38,330 bases of DNA from Candidatus Colivivens caballi (GCA_018065565.1 JAGHSZ010000098.1:1-38330), one strand, 5' to 3'. Counted from the first letter of the stretch, positions 22,946 to 32,247 are shown. Notes: a model not told the origin generated them from the letters alone. Made by a program: numbers and translations.

Positions 22946-23940
22946 GTGTTCAATACAAATACTATAAGTATGGTTGCTGAAATGATGCAGGTCAGGATGT
23001 TGGACAGACTGCTTTCACCATTGGCAATGTAGTGGCCTGCCATGATTGATGTGCTCAGCAAAATCAACGGCATGATGGCCTGTGCGTGAATAGGTTGGAG
23101 TATCAGCAACAGGAAATAGGCAAATCCGTGGAGAATGATGACATAATAGATGTTGCGTGTGCGGTTTTTGTCCATGTAGATTCTGACGAAAAAGTCACAG
23201 ACACCTATCATAAACATGATGAAGGTCAGACCAATCATCACCCATGTGGCGGTGCTGAGCGTCGTGTAACCTCCCCAGTGAAATCGGTAGAACTGGCCGA
23301 ATGTGTTCCAGAACGACGGCATCTTGTCAGTGCAGAATGCTATGGTGCCGACAATCCAGTAGGGCGTGAGCAGACCGAGCACTGATGCAATGACGCTGCG
23401 TATGTTGCATGTGCGGAGCATATACATTGACAGCCAGTAGATTGGCAACAGCCAGAGTGCTTTCGGAAATGTGAGCGAAGCAATGCTCAGATATAAGAAA
23501 GTGGAATAGATGCGTGTGGAGGAATTTTCCAACTGATACGAACTGAACAACCCGAAATATGAAAGGAGCACGCACACCATCATTACCATGCCCGGGCAGA
23601 ATGAGTGTATGAAGATGCAGGTGCTGACCAGTGCGCCAAACACGATGCTCATTATTCGGGAGTTGACTCGCAGAAGTACTTGCGAGATGTTGAGTTCGGC
23701 AAGTGTATAGACTGTGAATACCGATGCCAGCATTCCAAAAAGAGAGTTGAACCAACCTGCATGACTGAGGATTGAAGGCAACTGAAACCACCAGCCACTG
23801 GCCACAATCTTGTAGTTGCCTGTGTTGTAGGGGTTGCTGCTTCCTCCAAACACTCCAACAACAATCCACAGCACCATCACAATGACTGCGATGGTGTGGA
23901 GCGATGTCGGGGTTATGGCTAAATTACGCTGGAAGTTCAT
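22933..23940 (-). CDS. Polytopic membrane protein, unknown function
   Basis: A 335-residue protein with about ten hydrophobic helices and very few charged residues outside short loops (for example KNRTRN near 260). I do not recognise a certain family; the layout resembles the DUF6427-type membrane proteins of Bacteroidota. There is no signal peptide cleavage site. Its stop codon lies within the start of the YqaA-like gene. Other possibilities are a sugar-lipid polymerase-like protein or a gliding-type envelope protein. Confidence 0.72.
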   Translation of the reverse strand: MNFQRNLAITPTSLHTIAVIVMVLWIVVGVFGGSSNPYNTGNYKIVASGWWFQLPSILSHAGWFNSLFGMLASVFTVYTLAELNISQVLLRVNSRIMSIVFGALVSTCIFIHSFCPGMVMMVCVLLSYFGLFSSYQLENSSTRIYSTFLYLSIASLTFPKALWLLPIYWLSMYMLRTCNIRSVIASVLGLLTPYWIVGTIAFCTDKMPSFWNTFGQFYRFHWGGYTTLSTATWVMIGLTFIMFMIGVCDFFVRIYMDKNRTRNIYYVIILHGFAYFLLLILQPIHAQAIMPLILLSTSIMAGHYIANGESSLSNILTCIISATILIVFVLNTWIL

Positions 23941-23994
23941 TGGAAGGTTCTGCTACTTGTGATATTGTTGCGAGTGTCGTTTGGACTCGCTGAA

Positions 23995-25032
23995 TTAAAA
24001 TAGGTTGTATGTGATGCGGAGGTTGAGCACAGGATAGACCTTAAAGCTCTTGGCCATGTCAACATAGTCGCCGACTTTTCCTGAGATGTGTTCCACATCC
24101 TTGGTCAGGTTTGTGCCGTCGTGCGTGTAGATGTCGGGCGAACCACCCCATAACATTGCACCTGCATCAAACGAGATGTTGATGCGGTCGTTGTCCTTGA
24201 CCAGTCGGCCTCCGTAGCCAAATCCAAGGTATGGCTTGACTGCGTTCGACTTCATCGTTGCGTGTACCATTCCGTCCTTGTCGGGCTCCATCATGTAGGG
24301 GTCGCCTGCATTGTGAAGCAGATTGCCGCTTTCGTCATATACATCTTCCTTATAGTCACCTACATGCATACCCATGCGCCCCGTGTCGTAAATCTTTTCA
24401 CTTATGTCTCCCGGCAGATAGATAGGTGAGTACTTTTCTCCAAAGTCCATGATAGGTTCGTAGTTCTCACATTTCTCGTAGATGGTGTTGTATGTCTTCA
24501 CGGCAAGGAGCGACTGCATCTCGTATGCAGGGTTGTAGGCATCTGCCACTTCGGTCGAGCCGAAATATGCTCCGGCGGTGAAGTGCCAGTGTTTGTTGTT
24601 GAATGGGAAAATGTCGAGCATCAACTTGAAATTGTAGAAGGTAGGTCTGCCAATCATGTCGATGCAGTCATCCACTTCATATCCTGTCATTTGTTCAAGG
24701 AATGAACGCATCTTCTCAAACTTGCTTTTGCTGGTTTCTGGGTCGTTGCCCACCTGCACCCCAAAGCTCATGTTGTAGTGCCAGCTTGGCATGAAGGCAA
24801 AACCGCCGCGCAGTTGCAGCATATTGCTGATTGGTGTGGCAATGTCGATGCCTAAGCCTGTGCTCCCGACAGTGGCTGAAATGTCCAAATGACGGAATGC
24901 GTCGCCTGCCGTAAACTGTTTGGTCTGAGAGTATGAACTGGCGAATGAATTAGTCTGTGCAAACGCCGTTTGAGCGAAGAATGCACATGCCAGTGTGACG
25001 AGGCTGATGGCCTTAACTGTGAGTCTGTTCAT
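23995..25032 (-). CDS. Outer-membrane beta-barrel-like secreted protein
   Basis: A 345-residue exported protein. A signal peptide of 25 residues ends AQTAFA|QTN. The mature part alternates short amphipathic strands (RHLDISATVGSTGLGIDI, LQLRGGFAFMPS, WHFTAGAYFGS, VKPYLGFGYGG, INISFDAGAMLW) and ends with the aromatic-terminated strand VLNLRITYNLF, typical of barrel proteins inserted by BAM. The middle (about 90-230) has acidic and aromatic loops. No plug or OmpA domain is present. Function unknown. It has its own promoter about 25 bases upstream, facing the lipoprotein-ompA unit. Confidence 0.8.
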   Translation of the reverse strand: MNRLTVKAISLVTLACAFFAQTAFAQTNSFASSYSQTKQFTAGDAFRHLDISATVGSTGLGIDIATPISNMLQLRGGFAFMPSWHYNMSFGVQVGNDPETSKSKFEKMRSFLEQMTGYEVDDCIDMIGRPTFYNFKLMLDIFPFNNKHWHFTAGAYFGSTEVADAYNPAYEMQSLLAVKTYNTIYEKCENYEPIMDFGEKYSPIYLPGDISEKIYDTGRMGMHVGDYKEDVYDESGNLLHNAGDPYMMEPDKDGMVHATMKSNAVKPYLGFGYGGRLVKDNDRINISFDAGAMLWGGSPDIYTHDGTNLTKDVEHISGKVGDYVDMAKSFKVYPVLNLRITYNLF

Positions 25033-25054
25033 GATGTTTCTACTAAATTTGTTG

Positions 25055-25062
25055 CAAAAGTA
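25055..25062 (-). promoter_or_regulatory. -7 element of the outer-membrane protein gene
   Basis: Minus-strand TACTTTTG matches TAnnTTTG, 22 bases before the ATG, giving a very short leader. The -33 region is only T-rich. Confidence 0.6.
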
Positions 25063-25103
25063 GTGTTTTTTTCTTGAAGAGTGAAAAAAATATTAACAAA
25101 AAA

Positions 25104-25134
25104 TTGTTTATGTGCGAAAAATGAATTAACTTTG
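25104..25134 (+). promoter_or_regulatory. Strong promoter of the coiled-coil lipoprotein-ompA unit
   Basis: TTG, exactly 20 bases, then TAACTTTG: a consensus Bacteroidales promoter preceded by A/T-rich sequence. The predicted start near 25141 leaves a leader of about 240 bases, long for this window. Confidence 0.82.
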
Positions 25135-25158
25135 CGCCTAAATAGCGTTATATAATGT

Positions 25159-25245
25159 ATGCGTATGCGTGCATATTGGGGAGCAATGTGCAAGAACGAT
25201 AATGAAATGGATGACTCCCCTGGCGGCGCTGAGATGAAAACATAA
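25159..25245 (+). CDS. Possible 28-codon leader peptide
   Basis: An ATG 18 bases after the predicted transcription start opens a 28-codon frame (MRMRAYWGAM at the start, ending AEMKT) that closes at 25245. The rest of the leader (25246-25382) is A-rich with no hairpin I can support. A GGGGAG/CTCCCC pair (25178-25183 with 25215-25220) lies inside the ORF. It may be translated as a leader or may be chance. Confidence 0.25.
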   Translation: MRMRAYWGAMCKNDNEMDDSPGGAEMKT

Positions 25246-25382
25246 ACCATATTGATGACAAACAAGTACGAAAAAAGTTGAAACCCAGACACTGTTAACA
25301 AGAAAGCATATAAAACTAAAGAATCAAAGCAATAAAAACATATATAATTCATAACTAATTTTAATCATTTAAACATTTCATT

Positions 25383-28154
25383 ATGAAAAGAAAATTTATC
25401 AATGGATTGCTCTTAGTTGCAATGGTATTTGCATCTATGAGCGCGTTTGTGTCTTGTAAGGATACAGACGGCGACAACTACGCTGACATGCAGGGTAAAC
25501 TTGCAGATCAAAACAAGAGTCTCCGCGACTACATCGGTGATGTAGAAGCTGCTCTCCAGGCTCAGCTCGATGCATTGAAGGCTGCTCATCAGGCAGACTC
25601 TACTGCTTTTGCTGACAAGATTAAGGAACTCGAAGCTGCAATCGCTGCTATCAAGCAGTGCAACTGCGGTCCAAAGTGGGAAGCACTTGCTATTACAATC
25701 ACAAACCTTCAGGCTCAGGATTCTATCCTTCAGGATGGTATCGATGCAATCAATGCACAGCTTCCAGGTATTATCAACCGTATTACTGAAATTGAAAACG
25801 ACTATGTAAAGCACGATGAAATTGCAAACTTCGCAACAAAGCAGGAACTTGCAGACTCAATCGCTAAGCTTACAGGTCTTATCAATATCGCTCAGGCAAC
25901 TGCAGATGCAGCTAAGACTGCAGCTGACAATGCTCAGGCAGCAGCTGACGCAGCTCAGGCTGACGCAACTCAGGCTCTCGCAGACGCAGCAGCAGCAAAG
26001 GCAGCAGCAGACGCAGCTCAGGCAGCAGCAGACGCAGCACAGGCAGCAGCAGATGCAGCACAGGATCTTGCTAACGAAAACAAGACTCGCATTGACGCTC
26101 TCGAATCAACAGTTTCTGACCTCACAAACCGTGTAGGTGCTCTCGAAACTCGTATGGATGCTGTTGAGGCAAAGGCTGACTCTGCATTGGCACAGGCTAA
26201 CCTCGCATATGAACTCGCAAAGGCTGACAGCATTCTCATCGAGAACCTTCTTTCTCGCGTTGAGACTAACGAAAGCAACATCTCAGACCTTCAGACTCGC
26301 ATGACTGATGCTGAAAACCGTCTCACAACTGCTGAGCAGAACATTGAGGCTGCACAGGCACTTGCAGAAGAGGCTGACTCTATCGCTAAGGAGGCTAACG
26401 AAAAAGCAATTGCAGCTCTTGACAGTGTTGACGTTCTCTCAACAAGAATTGGTGAGCTCGAAACTCTCCTCCAGACTGAAGTTGACAACCTCCAGAACCA
26501 GATTGATGACCTCAACGATGCACTCGATGACCTTCTCGACAAGTTCAAGGAATCTCTCCTTAACCAGATTTCAGGCATCATCCTTCAGGGTACTTACAAC
26601 TCTGTAACTGGTTCAGGTGCTCTTCCACTCGATGTTCGTAGCATGATTCTTGCTGCATTCCACGGCACTTCTACTCAGACTGTCAACTTCCCAACTCCAA
26701 AGGCTGAAGCTTATGTATATCCTACAAAGGCTCTTACTGAAAAGGACTTCGAAATGCTCGAAGGTGTTCAGAAGACTCAGATCGCAAGCGGTCAGATCCT
26801 CATCCAGAACGATGCTGCTGAAGGTAACGCAGGTACACTCTATCTCACAGTTAACCCTAACACAGTTGACTTCTCAGGTGTTAACTTCTCACTCGTTAAC
26901 AGCCAGGACAAGGTTTCTCCTATGACTCTCGGTGCTCTCAAGGCATCTGATGCTACTCTCTCATTCGGTTACACTCGTGCTGCACAGAACGGTTTCTATG
27001 AGGCTCCTGTAACTCTCACAAAGGATTGCATCGGTAAGGTTGGTGCTCGTCTCGACCTCACTAAGAGCGACATTAAGCAGATTGCTGAAGGCATGATTCA
27101 GTCTCTCAAGAACGTAAAGAATGGCAACGATGTTGACTTCAACTTCCTTAATGTTTACAACACATTCCTCCGCGCTGCTGACGACATCTGGGATGCTCAG
27201 GGTGTTAAGGCTGCTTGGACTAATGTAAACGGTGACGCACAGAGCGTTGTTTCACAGTACAACCTTCTCGCTACAAGCGTTAAGCCTCTTTCTTACAACT
27301 TCCTCAAGGGTTACAACGTAAAGGATATCCCTACAATCGACCCTATCTCATTCAATGTTGATATGGATATTGACGATGCGCACTGGGAACCAATCAACTG
27401 GCCAAGTGTAACAATGTATGTATGGGTTGTTTATGTACCAGTTAATGGTGTTAACACTGTAGTTGGTGTTTACGATACTGAAGCTGCTGCTCAGGCTAAG
27501 GCTGCTGAATACTCAGGTGCTACAATTGAAAAGATGAAGTTCACAGTCGATGGTATGGCTGACCTCACTGCTAAGATTGACTCATGGGGTAAGAAGGTTT
27601 CAACTGACAATGTTCAGGACCTCATTGACCAGATCAAGGGTCAGGTTGACTCAAATGTTGACCGCGTTATCAACAAGATCAACTCTAAGGTTATCGCTAA
27701 CCTCAACAAGATCATCAACAAGGTTAACAAGTACCTCGACAACGCTAACTACTACATCCAGCCTAACATGTACTACATCAACGATAAAGGCTCATTCCAG
27801 ATTCTCAGTACACACAAGTTCATCCCTTGTGTATTCCAGGGTACAGAGGCTCCTCTCTTCCCAACTTCACTCACTGCTGAAATCTTTGCTCCTGCTTACA
27901 AGAAGTTCGTTGCTGTAACAAATGTTTACAAGCCAGATATGACTGCAAGTGCACAGAGTGGCGATGCTACATGTCTCAACGCTCTCAAGTCAACTAACAG
28001 TGGTAGCACAATGTTCAACGAGGTATTCGACGGTACTAAGATGGGTGTTGTATTCAAGCCAGCTGCAAAGGGTCTTGTTTACGAAATTGCTTACACAGCA
28101 GTTGACTACCAGGGTCAGGTTGCTTGTCAGAAGTTCTATGTTTACACAAAGTAA
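25383..28154 (+). CDS. Large coiled-coil surface-type lipoprotein, unknown function
   Basis: A 923-residue lipoprotein: signal peptide with lipobox FVSC (Cys25), then KDTDGDN, an acidic start like the lipoprotein export signals that send Bacteroidota lipoproteins to the cell surface. Residues about 40-395 are predicted coiled coil (heptads throughout, no Pro except near 128), including an Ala-rich part at 170-230 with three identical AAADAAQ heptads (207-227). Residues about 400-920 are a beta-rich, Asn/Thr-rich region of unknown fold with few Cys. Codon use is strikingly different from the neighbours (Leu mostly CTC/CTT, many ACT, GTT and AAG), as in highly expressed genes. ompA follows after about 35 bases in the same style. 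Confidence 0.85.
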   Translation: MKRKFINGLLLVAMVFASMSAFVSCKDTDGDNYADMQGKLADQNKSLRDYIGDVEAALQAQLDALKAAHQADSTAFADKIKELEAAIAAIKQCNCGPKWEALAITITNLQAQDSILQDGIDAINAQLPGIINRITEIENDYVKHDEIANFATKQELADSIAKLTGLINIAQATADAAKTAADNAQAAADAAQADATQALADAAAAKAAADAAQAAADAAQAAADAAQDLANENKTRIDALESTVSDLTNRVGALETRMDAVEAKADSALAQANLAYELAKADSILIENLLSRVETNESNISDLQTRMTDAENRLTTAEQNIEAAQALAEEADSIAKEANEKAIAALDSVDVLSTRIGELETLLQTEVDNLQNQIDDLNDALDDLLDKFKESLLNQISGIILQGTYNSVTGSGALPLDVRSMILAAFHGTSTQTVNFPTPKAEAYVYPTKALTEKDFEMLEGVQKTQIASGQILIQNDAAEGNAGTLYLTVNPNTVDFSGVNFSLVNSQDKVSPMTLGALKASDATLSFGYTRAAQNGFYEAPVTLTKDCIGKVGARLDLTKSDIKQIAEGMIQSLKNVKNGNDVDFNFLNVYNTFLRAADDIWDAQGVKAAWTNVNGDAQSVVSQYNLLATSVKPLSYNFLKGYNVKDIPTIDPISFNVDMDIDDAHWEPINWPSVTMYVWVVYVPVNGVNTVVGVYDTEAAAQAKAAEYSGATIEKMKFTVDGMADLTAKIDSWGKKVSTDNVQDLIDQIKGQVDSNVDRVINKINSKVIANLNKIINKVNKYLDNANYYIQPNMYYINDKGSFQILSTHKFIPCVFQGTEAPLFPTSLTAEIFAPAYKKFVAVTNVYKPDMTASAQSGDATCLNALKSTNSGSTMFNEVFDGTKMGVVFKPAAKGLVYEIAYTAVDYQGQVACQKFYVYTK
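26001..26063 (+). repeat. Three 21-bp repeats encoding AAADAAQ
   Basis: Three consecutive 21-bp units in frame within the lipoprotein gene, each encoding one coiled-coil heptad; a related unit lies just upstream (25938-25958). Near-identical DNA gives scope for slippage that would change rod length by whole heptads. Confidence 0.85.
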
Positions 28155-28191
28155 AAAACAGTAAGTAACTATTAAAAAGAAAATAATGTAT

Positions 28192-29334
28192 ATGAAAAAG
28201 ATATTTTTAGCTTGCATGCTGATGCTTACTGCTTTTGCTGCATCAGCTCAGGAAAACGGTACAACAGTCAATGTTTTCCAACCACATATGTATGTTCAGT
28301 TGCAGGCTGGTGGCCAGTACACTCTTGGTGAGCGTCCATTCAACTACCTCCTCTCTCCTAACGCACAGGTAGCACTTGGTTATCAGTTCAACCCAGTATT
28401 CGGTCTCCGTCTCGATGTAAACGCATGGCAGAGCAAGGCTGGTATCGACAAGATTGAAGGTCGTCCAGATGTAAAGTGGAAGTGGAACTATGTTGCTCCA
28501 ACTCTCGACGCTACATTCAACCTCTCAAACCTCTTCTTCGGTTTCAACCCTAACCGCCTCATGAACTGGTCTGTATTTGCTGGTGCTGGTGTTAACATCG
28601 GCTTCAACAACGACGATGCATTCGACGCTTACAAAGAATGGAACGCTTCTTTCAATGGTCTCTATGCTCCACAGAACATGGACTACCTTTGGGACGGAAC
28701 TAAGGTTCGCTTCGCAGGCAAGCTCGGTACAATGCTTGACTTCCGCATCTCTGATGCAGTTTCTGCTGGCATCGAACTCAATGCAACAGTTCTCAACGAC
28801 CACTACAACTCAAAGGACTCAGACAACCCAGACTGGTACTTCAACGCTCTCGCAGGTGTTAAGATCAACCTTGGTAAGACTCACACTACTAAGTTCGTTC
28901 CAGCTCCAGCACCTCAGGTTGTTGAGAAGGTTATCGAACGCGTAGTTGAAAAGCCAGCTCCTGCTACTTCTGCTGCTGGTTCTGGCGCTGGTGCAGTTGC
29001 TGCAAAGAAGGAACCTCTCCGCCGCGAAGTATTCTTCGACCTCTGCTCTGCAGTCATCAAGGGTGATGAGAGTTCAAAGGTTCAGGAAATCGCTGACTAC
29101 CTCAAGAAGTATCCAGAAGCAATGGTTTCTCTCTGCGGTTATGCTGACAAGGGTACAGGTAACGCAAAGGTGAACGCATCTTGGGCTGCAAAGCGTGTTC
29201 AGGCTGTCAAGGACGCTCTCGTAAACAAATACGGCATCTCTGAAAGCAAGATCAATGTTGACAGCAAGGGTGACACAGTTCAGCCATTTGCTGAGAACAA
29301 CAAGAACCGTGTTACTATCTGTATTGCTGAATAA
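28192..29334 (+). CDS. OmpA family outer-membrane protein
   Basis: A 380-residue OmpA-like protein anchoring the outer membrane to peptidoglycan. A signal peptide ends FAASA|QEN (before Gln20). About 21-240 form an N-terminal barrel (QLQAGGQYTLGERPF, ALGYQFNPVFGLRLDV, VFAGAGVNIGF). A Pro/Ala/Val-rich linker (about 240-275, with VVEKVIERVVEKP) leads to the C-terminal OmpA domain, which keeps FDLCSAVI, GYADKGTGNAKVNASWAAKRV and NRVTI. An ATG two codons earlier (28186) is possible. Codon use is as biased as in the upstream lipoprotein, and the pair ends at a strong terminator. Abundant OmpA is usual in Bacteroidota. Confidence 0.93.
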   Translation: MKKIFLACMLMLTAFAASAQENGTTVNVFQPHMYVQLQAGGQYTLGERPFNYLLSPNAQVALGYQFNPVFGLRLDVNAWQSKAGIDKIEGRPDVKWKWNYVAPTLDATFNLSNLFFGFNPNRLMNWSVFAGAGVNIGFNNDDAFDAYKEWNASFNGLYAPQNMDYLWDGTKVRFAGKLGTMLDFRISDAVSAGIELNATVLNDHYNSKDSDNPDWYFNALAGVKINLGKTHTTKFVPAPAPQVVEKVIERVVEKPAPATSAAGSGAGAVAAKKEPLRREVFFDLCSAVIKGDESSKVQEIADYLKKYPEAMVSLCGYADKGTGNAKVNASWAAKRVQAVKDALVNKYGISESKINVDSKGDTVQPFAENNKNRVTICIAE

Positions 29335-29358
29335 GAATTATAGATATTAACCCTTCAT

Positions 29359-29415
29359 TAGGCTCTGACTACACCTTTATTTATATATAGGAGCTGTCAG
29401 AGCCTATTTTTTATT
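29359..29415 (+). terminator. Terminator of the lipoprotein-ompA unit
   Basis: TAGGCTCTGAC (29359-29369) pairs perfectly with GTCAGAGCCTA (29396-29406), followed by TTTTTTATTATTATC. The loop is 26 bases, A/T-rich. Confidence 0.85.
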
Positions 29416-29426
29416 ATTATCAACGA

Positions 29427-30818
29427 ATGAAAAAGTTTACATTAACATCTATCGCCTGCCTTTTGTCTGCCTGCGCATTTGCACAGACACTGTCGGATGG
29501 CTACTACCGTGTGCTCAACAACAGCACTTCACGCTACATAACCATCATTGACAACTATGGCAAAATCAACTATCAGGCCAACGACGCTGACCTGGGTGCC
29601 ATCCAGACTGTCCGTGGCTTCGACTATGTAGAGTCAGATCCGGGTTCCATCATCTTCATTGATGTAGTCAGTGCAAGTGGCAACAACATGAAGTGCGACT
29701 TCAGCGCTCAGGGTGTCAAGACATCAAAGTTCCTTGACGGAGGCTGCCTCGATGTACAGTATGTCAACCGTGGTGAAAACATCGGTACATACATGGTAGG
29801 TGCAAGCAAGGCTGGCATCACACTCTATCTGAGTGACTGCCGACTTGGCATTGACGACAATGCGAGCGACATCCTTTCTTCGGTAACAACCAAAGACTCA
29901 CAGAACAAATACTGGAAGGTGCTCCCTGTCAATCAGGATGCAAACCAGTACTTTGGCATGAAGCCAGAATTCAATATAGGCAGCGACTGGTATATGTCGT
30001 TCTATGCAGCATTCCCATTCTCGTTCCAGTCATCAGGCATGGAGGCATACATTGTCAACCGTATCGACAACACCGACGGTACTTGCAACTTGACGAAGAT
30101 GGAAGGCGATGTGCCAGCATCTACACCAGTGTTTGTGAAGTGTGCATCAAGCGTACCAGCAGACAATCGTCTCGACATTCACCAGAGTTCGCTCACTGCA
30201 CCTGCTGGAAACTATCTCCGTGGAGTCTATTTCGACCGTACTGTGCCAATTAATCCGGGAAATCCACATGAGGACTATGTTGTCAACGACACTGCCCATA
30301 TGCGTGTACTCGGTGTCTGCTCTGACGGCAAGCTTGGTTTCGTGAAGTCAACACTGGCACATATCCCTGCCAACAAGGCTTATTTGGCTGTTGGTGTAGG
30401 TTCACCTGCCGAATTTGCTATTATCAACAACCCAGTGACAAGTCTGAAACTTGATGCCACTACGCTTGAACTCATGACTGGAGAGAGTGCAACACTCACA
30501 GCTACCATCGCTCCTGCTGATGCTGACCGTCAGACATTGCGCTGGTACAGTTCCGACCCATCTGTCGTGAAGGTTGAAGATGGCGTTGTCACAGCCCTCG
30601 CAGAAGGATTTGCAACCGTTACAGCCGAAACTACCGACGGTACACACCGTAAGGCACAGTGCGCCATTACATCGGTCTCTGCCATTCAAAAGGTTACTGT
30701 TGATGAACCACAGACCACTTCACGGTCACAGATGTATGACACTGCCGGCAAGTCTGTTGATGCTCCTCATAAGGGTGCAATCATCATCAAGGACGGCAAG
30801 AAGTATCTGGTTCGCTAA
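29427..30818 (+). CDS. Secreted protein with Big2 (Ig-like) domain and C-terminal tail
   Basis: A 463-residue exported protein (signal peptide cut at CAFA|QTL, before Gln20). Residues 20-330 hold a beta-rich region of unknown family with DGYYRVLNN near the start, a form seen in ricin-like or carbohydrate-associated Bacteroidota domains. Residues about 337-415 match a bacterial Ig-like group 2 domain (VTSLKLDATTLELMTGESATLTATIAPADAD, then WYSSDPSVVKV and GFATVTAET). The last 35 residues (MYDTAGKSVDAPHKG, then IIIKDGKKYLV) resemble the C-terminal tails common on Bacteroidales secreted proteins. Function unknown; possibly surface or matrix-associated. Confidence 0.82.
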   Translation: MKKFTLTSIACLLSACAFAQTLSDGYYRVLNNSTSRYITIIDNYGKINYQANDADLGAIQTVRGFDYVESDPGSIIFIDVVSASGNNMKCDFSAQGVKTSKFLDGGCLDVQYVNRGENIGTYMVGASKAGITLYLSDCRLGIDDNASDILSSVTTKDSQNKYWKVLPVNQDANQYFGMKPEFNIGSDWYMSFYAAFPFSFQSSGMEAYIVNRIDNTDGTCNLTKMEGDVPASTPVFVKCASSVPADNRLDIHQSSLTAPAGNYLRGVYFDRTVPINPGNPHEDYVVNDTAHMRVLGVCSDGKLGFVKSTLAHIPANKAYLAVGVGSPAEFAIINNPVTSLKLDATTLELMTGESATLTATIAPADADRQTLRWYSSDPSVVKVEDGVVTALAEGFATVTAETTDGTHRKAQCAITSVSAIQKVTVDEPQTTSRSQMYDTAGKSVDAPHKGAIIIKDGKKYLVR

Positions 30819-30893
30819 TCCTGTCATAAAGGCTGAGCTCAGCCGACAATGCTGATGCTTGTTACCAAGTTTCAGTCTAACCAACAAATCAAT

Positions 30894-30924
30894 GCAGGTG
30901 CTGCTCGTCAGTACCTGCTTTTTT
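30894..30924 (+). terminator. Terminator after the Big2 protein gene
   Basis: GCAGGT (30894-30899) pairs with ACCTGC (30913-30918), followed by TTTTTT. A second palindrome, GGCTGAGCTCAGCC, lies at 30831-30844. Confidence 0.7.
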
Positions 30925-30999
30925 GTCTTTGGGCATATAGGTCAACACCAAGTAGTTCACTTTTTTCGTTAAAAGTTAGGCGATGTGTATATTTATGCT

Positions 31000-31007
31000 T
31001 ATATTTG
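31000..31007 (+). promoter_or_regulatory. -7 element for the helical secreted protein gene
   Basis: TATATTTG matches TAnnTTTG, about 76 bases before the ATG. The -33 is TTA rather than TTG (30976-30978). Confidence 0.6.
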
Positions 31008-31083
31008 CACCTTGGAGAGAGTACTGAAAAAGCAATAGAACAATCTAACCGTTGTAACATATCAAAACAAACCATAACTTATT

Positions 31084-32127
31084 ATGACAAGAAAAGTATT
31101 ATCGCTTGCATTGCTGCTTGTCCTCTGCGGAGGTACAGCAAATGCACAATTAGGAGGTTTGCTGAAGCAAGCAAAGAAGAAATTCCAGACAAAGGTTGAG
31201 CAGACGATAAATAAGGCTGTGGGCCTTGAAGCAAAAGACAGTGGGCTGACCGAAGATGCTAATGCCGGCAAGGGTAAAGCCGGTTTGTCATCAGTCATTC
31301 GCACGGTGCGCGATTCCGATCGTCCCGAACCCGTTCTGAATGCTGAAATGCCAACTTGTGGCGACGAAGTGTTTGCCATTTGCCCTGAACTTCCAACAGT
31401 TGACGACATGGTCAACGGAACTGACAAGTTCTTTGATTTCAAGCAACTGATTTATCAGGCAAAGAATCTTGCCGCAGATGGTGAAGAGAACCTTTCTGAT
31501 GATGTGGAAGCCGAGGTTGCCGCAGCACTCAATGCCCGGGGACTGACTCCAGAAAAGATTAAGGAAATGGAGGCGAATGCAAATAAGATGGCAGAACAGG
31601 TGAAAACGATGACTCCTGAGCAGCAGAAGGAATTTGCATTGAAGGTGGCTGCGCAGTATCGTCTCTCACCGACTAATCGTGTGTCAACCGAGGATGCCGA
31701 GAAACAACTGAATGTGATGCAGGGTGCCGTGAAAGTTGCTGCTGAATACCGTGTCCTTGAATCGAAGATTGACAAGGTGGTCGAAGAAGGAAAGCAACTC
31801 TGGAAGAATGAATTTGCGGCGCGTGCAGAAGAACTTGCTGCCGAGCGTGAAAAACTTATGTGGGACGAGATTGGAATTGACCAGGCTACTAACAACAAAA
31901 TACTGGAACTTGGCAAGAAAGGCGAGGAACTTCAAAAGGAATTCTATGCCAAGTATGCTCCAAAATATCGTGAGGCAGTGGTCAATGCCATGGAATACTT
32001 GAAGAACGACTATCGGAAAGCTGTAAGCCAATTGCCTACATCTGCTTTCACTGAGGAATATGCCGTTGGTGAGATGTATCTGTCAGCTGCTGCTCGGCTT
32101 GCTAACCTTGATTTGGTCTTCGAGTAA
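31084..32127 (+). CDS. Secreted alpha-helical protein, unknown function
   Basis: A 347-residue exported protein (signal peptide cut at TANA|QLG, before Gln22). The mature chain is mostly helical and charged: LLKQAKKKFQTKVEQTINKAV at the start, then long Glu/Lys/Ala-rich helices (140-185, 215-290) with coiled-coil propensity and few aromatic residues. No enzyme motif is visible. It has its own promoter and ends at a strong bidirectional terminator shared with the convergent Zeta module. I do not recognise the family. Confidence 0.75.
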   Translation: MTRKVLSLALLLVLCGGTANAQLGGLLKQAKKKFQTKVEQTINKAVGLEAKDSGLTEDANAGKGKAGLSSVIRTVRDSDRPEPVLNAEMPTCGDEVFAICPELPTVDDMVNGTDKFFDFKQLIYQAKNLAADGEENLSDDVEAEVAAALNARGLTPEKIKEMEANANKMAEQVKTMTPEQQKEFALKVAAQYRLSPTNRVSTEDAEKQLNVMQGAVKVAAEYRVLESKIDKVVEEGKQLWKNEFAARAEELAAEREKLMWDEIGIDQATNNKILELGKKGEELQKEFYAKYAPKYREAVVNAMEYLKNDYRKAVSQLPTSAFTEEYAVGEMYLSAAARLANLDLVFE

Positions 32128-32247
32128 GCCTATAAGTCATCATCACTCGTCAATACAACATCCTCTGAATGTCCATCGTCACCCAGTTATCCATCCTCAT
32201 CTGAATGTCGAAACGGTTGCTCAGGGTGCTGCTGTGACTTGTATAAC

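Noticed and set aside
30849..31199. Plus-strand 116-codon ORF
   Set aside because: Overlaps the terminator, promoter and signal-peptide region of the gene starting at 31084, in another frame; composition is not protein-like.
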